NCBI GenBank assembly: GCA_021234155.1
Contig: JAJEKV010000011.1
Coordinates: 19,176,677-19,240,676 of the forward strand
Source of the DNA: Isoetes taiwanensis
Lineage: Eukaryota; Streptophyta; Lycopodiopsida; Isoetales; Isoetaceae
Direction: 5' to 3'
Length of the DNA stretch: 64,000 nt
Shown: one piece after another, positions 57,589 through 64,000 of the stretch
Layout: the number at the start of each line of letters is the position of its first letter
Numbering within the stretch: position 1 is the first letter of the stretch
Notes under the pieces: model-generated
The model's input: the letters and a program-made list of their open reading frames with translations, nothing else
The model's database searches: none
What the model was told of the DNA's origin: nothing
Position numbers and translations under genes: made by a program

Positions 57589-58730
57589 GTGCCAGTAAGT
57601 GCTTCTACTACCCCTGCTGTTGGGACATCAACTAATCTCGACTTTCGGGCTCCTCCTACATGCTTCAGTGATTGGATTAAGCGGGATATGTCTTCCAGTG
57701 TTAGAAGTGCCCGGGTCTCTGCCGCTATGAATATTTTGGTTGCAAATAATAAACGCGATGTCTCGGCATATTTGAAGGAGTTGCAATCTATGGCTGATCA
57801 TATGGATGTTCAGTTACCCCTTGATCTCCGCAGGATGGGGTTTTGGTTTAAGCAGCATCTCCAAAGACTAAAGTTGCCTACTTTTGAGTCCTTGAAAGTT
57901 CTTGACAAAAAAAGAATAATTTTTTCTTGATCATGTTTGATTCTCCTGTTCATGTGGATAAGCTTGTAGAGCGTGGAGTAGAGCCCTTATGGGGAAACTA
58001 TCTGCTATATCATGCTTACACACCTGCTTTTGCACCTAAAAGTCACGTGCTCTCCGCATGCCTTGTTGGTTTGCTTTGGAAGACTTTCCAATTGAAATGC
58101 AAGTTTCTGAGTTCATGGTGGCTATTGCTAACGGTCTGGGGTTGCATCTTGCCCACTGTATTGTCAATGGTCCTCGCATTTGTGTATCTCTGCCTATTTC
58201 TGCTTCATTACCAAAGTCTGTTATGGTTAGGAGTGGCCCTCTGTTCTTTAGATATCATCTATCTTTGCTCAATGGTCCTGAGTTAGGTAAGATGTTCCCT
58301 GATATTGATTCTTTTGCTGCTTACCGCCTTGCTTCTCCCTTGAAGCATGTTCTTTCTTCTACTGCTGCACCTGCCACTTTCACCTCTACTGCGACCACAC
58401 ATCCTACTATTGCTCATGTGCCTTCATGTCTTCCTGTTGTGTCCTCCATGCCTACTCAATCAATCCCTTCACCTCCGGCCCAACATCAGTCATTTGATGA
58501 CGAGGTACATCGTAGATTGCAAGTCATTCAAGAGACACAAAAAAGGTGGGAAATGATGAATGAGGAATGGCAGCGAGTCAGTTTAAAGAAGGCAGCACGA
58601 AATAAGCATGCACATGTCACACCGCACTTTTCTGAAGGCACACATAGAAGGGTTGAGCGGAGCGGAGGCTCCCCCTGCCACCTGCGGGTCAGCATACAGA
58701 GGGAGCTGATCTAGAGTGTTCTTCTATTGT
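57589..58730 (+). pseudogene. L1 ORF1 (DUF4283-like nucleic-acid-binding protein)
   Basis: Frames at 57589-57930, 57927-58286 and 58058-58714 together give an ORF1-type protein. They include SSVRSARVSAAMNILVANN, then FLIMFDSPVHVDKLVERG, WFALEDFPIEMQVSEFMVAI and CIVNGPRICVSLPI, followed by a Ser/Pro/Thr-rich linker. Two frameshifts separate the pieces. The N-terminal part lies left of the nested LINE (about 55230-55371), so the protein was split by that insertion. Confidence 0.65.
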
Positions 58731-58889
58731 GAGGGATGAGCAAAGCGGAGGCTCTCCTTCGCCAGGTATCTTACACAATGGAAGGGTGGAACAGAGAGGA
58801 GGCTCCCCCTTACCAATTTCCAAAACAGAATGGGCAGATCTCCCACTTGATGATGTTGTTGAGATGGATGTAGAACATCATCATATATC

Positions 58890-61800
58890 TTGATGAACAT
58901 ACTATCTTGGAACGTGAGGGGTGTAGCTTCTTCCCCATGTAAAAGGAGCAGGCTGTCTAATTATTTGTCTAAGTTTCCAATGGATTTTTGTTGTCTTCAA
59001 GAGCACAAGTGCTGTAAAAGTGGGGTACAGAGGCTGGCTACAATTGTGGCTCCACATTACAATATCTTGGTTGCTGCTTCTAACTCAGCTATGGCTGGAG
59101 TTCTCACTGCTTGGAAACCTTCTCTTAATATTACTTTTACTCAAGTAGATAGATTTGGACGGTGGATAATAGTCAAATGGATGGATAAGGGGCAAGAGTG
59201 GGGAATTGTGAATGTGTATGCACCTAATCAGCCACGCCAGCAAGGCTCTCTGTGGGCCACTTTACGGACTAAGATTATGTAGCTCGGTCATAATATAGCA
59301 TGGCTACTAGTTGGTGATTTTAATATGGTTGAGTTTGAAGCAGATAGGTGTGGTAGGGGTACACAGGTTGTTCAGGGATTTGAACGTGAGCAGTGGAGGC
59401 AGCTTGTGCTAGACTGCAGAATGGTAGAGGTTGACGGAGACCAGTCTTTTACGTGGTGTAATGGCTGGACTGGACCAGGTAGAGCTTACGCTCGGCATGA
59501 TCGTGGGTATTATAATGTAATAGCTGCTGGCTTACTGGATAACTTGCAAAGGACAAATATGCTGGATAGTTCCATATCTGATCACAATCCACAATGGCTT
59601 TCGATCACAGCGCCAGTGCATAGACGAGCTACAAGAACCTATTTCAAGTTTAACACTCGATATTTGTCAGACCCAGAGTTTACTAATGGCTGCAGGCATG
59701 CCTGGTCCTCTACATTTTCTCGTAGGTATGTCTGGGGTTGTTGACGCTTTGGCAGCAGTTAAATCCTTTGCTAAGCAGTGGGGATGTAGGAAGGCGCAGG
59801 CAGCTAGAGGCCGACTACTAGCTTTGTATATGGAGCTTCAAATGTGTCGTTCACAAGCCCTTTCATCAGGTATTCCAGAGAAAGAGTTATTGGCAGAAAT
59901 AAGAAATATTGAGTCAATACAGGCAACTCAAGCTCGCGTTAAGGCCGGTTTGGATTCGTTTAAATTGGGAGATAGATGCTCTCACTTCTTCTTTAAGGCG
60001 GCAAGGAGAAGACGTGTGTCAAGCTCCATATCTTCGCTACTTCTACCTGTTGGCTCTGAAATTTCTGATGCTGCACAGTTAAAGCAGTTTCTTTTTTTAT
60101 CATTTCTCTGCTTTTTTTGCTGATCAGTCTCTACCCTTCCAAGAGGATATGCAGGAGGCCGTTTTATCTAAGATCCATCCTATTATTTCCCCACAGCAGC
60201 GTGTTCAGTTGGAATCAACTATTACTGCCGATGATTTGCATTCTGTTGTAGACTCTTTAAAGAAGAATAAGTGCCCAGGCTTGGATTGTTTTCCTGCAGA
60301 GTTTTTCTAAGCTTATTGGAATTGGCTTGGTGATGAAGTCTTCAATGCTTTCTCTGAGTGTCGCCGGTTCAGGAGCTTGGATAAGATCATCAACACTGGT
60401 TGCATTTCCCTTATTCCTAAGTGCAAAGAGCCTAAAACTATCTCGGATTGGCGCCCTATAACTTTGTTATCTACGGTGTACAAGATCTTTGCTAAGGCCT
60501 TGGCAGAGAAAGTGAGGGATATCTTAGCAGAGTCTATCTCTTTCACGCAATCAGGATTTTTACCTAATGTATTCTTGATAATGTGGCCGCCGCTTATGAG
60601 GGGATGTATTGGGCGCGTCTTAAGGGTCATCACATTGTATATCTCAAATTGGATTTTGCTAAAGCCTATGACATTATAGATTAAAATTTCCTACAAAAAT
60701 GCCTTTTGACATTGGGATTTGGAGAGTTGTTTACTAGAGATGTTATGAAGCTCCATCTTTTTGCCCGGTCTACTGTGCTTTTTCAGGGAGAACCGTCGGC
60801 TGTGTTTCCTCTTGGTAGAGGAGTTCGACAAGGATGTCCCCTTGCCCCATTATTGTTCACTATTGTGGCAGAGGTGCTGTCCCAGCTATTCTCTTCGACT
60901 ACTTAGAGTACTACATAATGTTGTTCCTCCCCATAAACTATGTTATTATTGGTCGAACTTCATATTTTATATGGGGTTATCCTCAAGTCCAAATGTTCCT
61001 AGTAGATGTTGCTGACATTATATTTGTCATGCACTAGGAGGATGGTTCTCAAGAAGTGTGTAATCAGTATGCCGATGATACATTTCTCTTTCTAGTGGCT
61101 GAGGATGATAATCTTTAGAATGCTAAGCTTTTGCTGGACTCTTTCTCCCTGGCATCAGGGGTTCTTGTTGGGTGGCTAAAGTGCTCTGCTTTATGGACTT
61201 TGGATGTGGATGTTCCTCCCTATATTTACGAGTATCCGTGGAAAGTGCTTCCTCAAGGGAAGGCCACTAAACTCTTGGGCATTCCTGTAGGTATACATAT
61301 CTCTACTTTAGATACATGGGATGTTATAGTGGAAGGCCTGCGTAAGCATCTTTTTTGGTGGAATATCTCTGGCAGGGCGGATAGTAGTTGCTAAGCAGAT
61401 TCTCAGCAACACTCATGCATATATGGCATCTGCTGTGCTTGCCTCACAAACAAAGTTTCAAGAGGTTGTCGCAATTGTCCATAACTTCATTTGGGCAGGT
61501 ACTGAGACAGGTGTAGTTGTGAAGGTCGCTTCGTCCACATGTATCAAACCAAAATTTGCTGGAGGTCTAGGTATGATTGACTTTCATTTACAGAGTAAAA
61601 TTATATATCTAAGTTCATTTGTCGCTACTTGGTGGGTATGATACATTCGCCTGGAATGAGATTGGTTGCGCAAGCACTTGGGCAGTGTATTCCTTTTAGG
61701 AAACCGGCACTTAGGGCAGTTCTTCCTTGGTGTCTCTTTTATCGGCCGTCCATATCCAATGCTTCCCCTTCTTGGCCGGATTTGCTTGATTCTTGGGGAG

Positions 61801-62705
61801 ACAGTTCGTGTGCTATTTAAGATTAATCCGGTGTATGTCCACGGGCATGTTCTACGTGTTGGTGGATTCCTACGGATAATCACATGCCTCTCGTGTACTC
61901 TTGTACATCCATTGACTTCGGCCGGCGTTGGGCGTCTTTGGTATTCTCACTGAGTTGGTGCTTGGTATGAGGCATGACACTTGTTGACTTGGGATGCTTT
62001 TCGGACTAAGTTTATGCTATCTCGATGGGACCGAGCTCGTGGCAAAAAAAGGCGGCATTCCCGCGGTATTTGTTGATGTGCTTATTTGATTTGGTCCCAA
62101 ATTGTTAATGCACAACGTCTTGTGCATTCATTATATCAAAAGGCGATTGATGTTGACATTGTCCCCCTCGAATCTGGTTGGCGACTCGCATTCCCCTTCT
62201 CGATTGGAAGGCGTGTATGGTCCCGGGTGCGGAATAAATTGCGCATATTTCTACCTTATGGTGGCAACTCCTTCCAGATGATATCTGCGGGTTAATGTCT
62301 TTGGTTCATAAGTTTTATCCCCGCATTTGAACTCGTCCAATGTGGCGGCAAGTTGAGATTATCGAGCACTGCTTTTTTCTATGTGACCAAGTTCAGCCAG
62401 GTTGGTCATGGTTACCATCTCTCTTCCATGTGGTCTTGACTAGCCAGCAGGTGCTCCTCGCCATTTATCCTTCCACTTGGAACAACTTGAAGCAACAGGC
62501 TTTCCACTTAGCTTCAGGCTGGTGGTTGTGGTCTATTTGGAAAAGAAGGCGAATGTGTATCTTCAAAGGCTTATCAATTAATGTCGACCAACTTCTTCAC
62601 GAGGCGCAAGACAGATTGGTGAAGGCATACATATGTTCTGAGCTTGCTCCTGAGAAAAAACGTTTGATTTTTGAGGAATATTTGGGTATCTTATCTTATG
62701 CATAG
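58890..62705 (+). pseudogene. L1 ORF2: endonuclease, reverse transcriptase, zinc-finger end
   Basis: The apurinic-type endonuclease lies at 58890-59744, with LSWNVRG, LQEHK, VNVYAPN, LVGDFNM and SDHNP motifs and a TAG at 59280. RT follows: NKCPGLDCFPAEFF (then TAA) near 60270, ISLIPKCKEPKTISDWRPIT at 60405, LKLDFAKAYD near 60650, GVRQGCPLAPLLF at 60820 and YADDTFLF near 61070. The C-terminal region continues to 62705 (WLWSIWKRRRMCIFKG). At least five frameshifts or stops. Confidence 0.8.
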
Positions 62706-62841
62706 ACAGGTGGCTGCACTCAGTGGATTATCTTTGTCTGCTGAGATTTTATTCCTGTCTCTGCATCTATGTGTGTACTTCTTCTGGAATATTGAATAAC
62801 AGTTTGCCGTCCTTCAAAAAAAAAAAAAAAAAAAAAAAACA

Positions 62842-63430
62842 ATATAGGTGTATGGTGTGCGTTTCATAGACTATACTCGTCAAAATATTTTCTTCTTGTT
62901 TTTCTTTTAAAATTTGCTTAGTAAAGATATTGCAATAGAAAGTCCATGCAAATTGAGAAAAATAATCACATGTATGTTTTGATAACTTGATCTAAATATT
63001 ACAATATGCATTGTCTAATGCTCTAACTATCTCATGATGCACAAATATTAATCTTTGTGCATGATGAGGACACTTGGCATAGTACCATCCATGCCAAGTG
63101 GTTGTAAGGGTCTATGGAATTCAAGCATGACGTACCTTAATGTTGAGGCAAGGGTTGTGACTTTCTGAAAAGGAAATTATATTGGAATTCAAGCATGACG
63201 TACCTTAATGTTGAGGCAAGGGTTGTGACTTTCTGAAAAGGAAATTATACTGTGGAGTCTTCACAGTGTGAAGATATTAAGGTAAGCATTGAATCGTTCA
63301 ATCCGAAGTCATAGTCTTACAAAGGAAACTTCCATGGATTCAATAGGAAAGAATGGGTTCCTTGCGAGATGGGAAATCTAGAATATGGGATGCTTTATAC
63401 ATTTGCTTAAGATCAACTTGGATTGTGAGA
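62842..63430. other. Spacer and likely promoter region of the lectin gene, with a 68-bp tandem
   Basis: A 68-bp unit is perfectly duplicated in tandem (63116-63183 and 63184-63249; GGAATTCAAGCATGACGTAC...). It contains TGACGT-type words (CATGACGTACC), so each copy carries a potential bZIP site 190-320 bp before the lectin ATG. No clear TATA box is assigned. Confidence 0.55.
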
Positions 63431-63435
63431 GAAAA

Positions 63436-64000
63436 ATGGTGAAAGTGGGTGTCTTGTGGTACATGGGATGTATAATCTTGTTGATGAGGAGAGCATGGGG
63501 GTTCTCCTTCTCAGTTCCACTAAACGGATTCACCCAGAGCAATTCTAGTGTTGCCCTCAGATTTGATGCGCAACTGGAAGAGGATGAGGGGTGCATAATT
63601 CTAGCACCCTCCTCTTCAAGCAGCAATGATAGATACACCAAAGGTTGGGTGTATTCCACAACTTCTGCCCCTTTTTCAAATACATCTTTTTCCACTTATT
63701 TTGTGTTTCAAATGGTTACTCTGGAAATAAAGCCTGCTGACGGGGTAGCATTTTTCATTTCTTCTCTTCGGGACCATGAGCCAGATCCGACCGCAGGGGC
63801 TTACCTTGGTCTTACAAGTAGCTCTACAGATGGTAATACCAGTAATCACTTATTTGCTGTTGAATTTGATTCCTTTCCAAATTCTGAAGTAAATGACCCA
63901 GATTCGGATCATATTGGAATAGATGTTAATACCGTGAAGTCTGTCAAGGTTTTTGACCTTAACGGAACATTTGCATATCTAAATTTCACGAAAAATACCA
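63436..64000 (+). CDS. L-type lectin domain protein, probably lectin receptor kinase (3' part beyond the window)
   Basis: The frame starts at ATG 63436 and is open for 188 codons to the window edge. The first about 23 residues form a signal peptide (MVKVGVLWYMGCIILLMRR then AWGF). The legume-lectin fold follows: SVPLNGFTQSNSSVALRFDA, a DGVAFFISS loop, YLGLTSSSTDGNTSNHLFAV, then EFDSFPNSEVNDPDSDHIGI with the Glu/Asp/Asn/His metal-binding pattern, and DVNTVKSVKV. N-glycosylation sequons occur at NGT and NFT. The protein would be extracellular or, if a kinase follows downstream, a plasma-membrane receptor. The lack of an intron so far fits lectin receptor kinases, which are often intronless. Lectin family is sure; kinase attachment is inferred. 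Confidence 0.88.
   Translation, partial: MVKVGVLWYMGCIILLMRRAWGFSFSVPLNGFTQSNSSVALRFDAQLEEDEGCIILAPSSSSSNDRYTKGWVYSTTSAPFSNTSFSTYFVFQMVTLEIKPADGVAFFISSLRDHEPDPTAGAYLGLTSSSTDGNTSNHLFAVEFDSFPNSEVNDPDSDHIGIDVNTVKSVKVFDLNGTFAYLNFTKNT

Larger units (their letters stand above)
55230..62841 (+). mobile_element. L1-type LINE, near full length, interrupted by another LINE
   Basis: ORF1 (DUF4283-like) and ORF2 (endonuclease, RT, zinc-finger end) lie in order and finish in a 23-base A run (62818-62841). The element resumes in the same phase after the 2.2-kb insertion at 55372-57585. The 5' limit is uncertain: an integrase relic lies to the left by 55200. Multiple stops and shifts make it inactive. Confidence 0.75.

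Overview
This window is nuclear DNA from a land plant. It is intron-rich, AT-leaning and full of transposable elements. The plant-type CPSF30 protein with a YTH domain fused behind its zinc fingers, a CC1-like (RBM39/CAPER-type) splicing factor, an L-type lectin and a DEG7 protease relic all fit a plant. Non-L1 LINEs with short simple-repeat tails and the general repeat style make a fern or another non-seed vascular plant plausible. That last point is an inference; nothing in the sequence fixes the species.

Three host genes are well supported. CPSF30-YTH lies on + at 1-4768 and lacks its 5' end here. A complete 13-exon CC1-like splicing factor lies on - at 15287-11689; its exons join without a frame break into 563 codons plus stop. 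The first exon of an L-type lectin or lectin receptor kinase starts at 63436 and runs off the right edge. An unidentified acidic 241-residue reading frame (51676-52401, -) is possible. CPSF30 and the CC1-like gene are convergent, with about 7 kb of LINE debris between them.

Layout: 0-5 kb CPSF30-YTH. 5-11.7 kb LINE relics and AT-rich spacer. 11.7-15.4 kb CC1-like gene, with a candidate frame-breaking cassette exon in its first coding intron. 16.4-19.5 kb a two-exon DEG7 fragment followed by a 1.14-kb tandem repeat. 19.5-23.5 kb a decayed DNA transposon with CGTCGC-rich inverted ends and MULE-like transposase debris. 24.4-25.5 kb Ty3/gypsy RT relic. 26.3-27.1 kb Harbinger-like MITE. 27.3-28.5 kb L1 relic. 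28.5-29.5 kb a large inverted duplication of a small secreted-protein-like gene, with a SINE in one arm. 30-34.5 kb LINE, an unidentified broken ORF and copia relics.

From 34.5 to 46.8 kb there is a layered repeat complex. It holds two outward-facing Helitron-type 3' ends, two CACTA-type ends, inverted polypyrimidine and polypurine tracts, arrays of heat-shock-element-like TTCnnGAA repeats, and a young gag-only LTR element (TR-GAG type). It ends with a foldback and a MULE-type MITE. From 46.8 to 55 kb the sequence is mostly featureless. From 55.2 to 62.8 kb there is an L1 LINE into which a second, 5'-truncated LINE has inserted.

The two fully readable host genes both act in nuclear RNA processing (3'-end formation with m6A reading, and splicing). 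Nothing in the sequence shows that they are functionally linked as neighbours. The most unusual content is structural: hairpin loci, periodic HSE-like arrays and nested young insertions.
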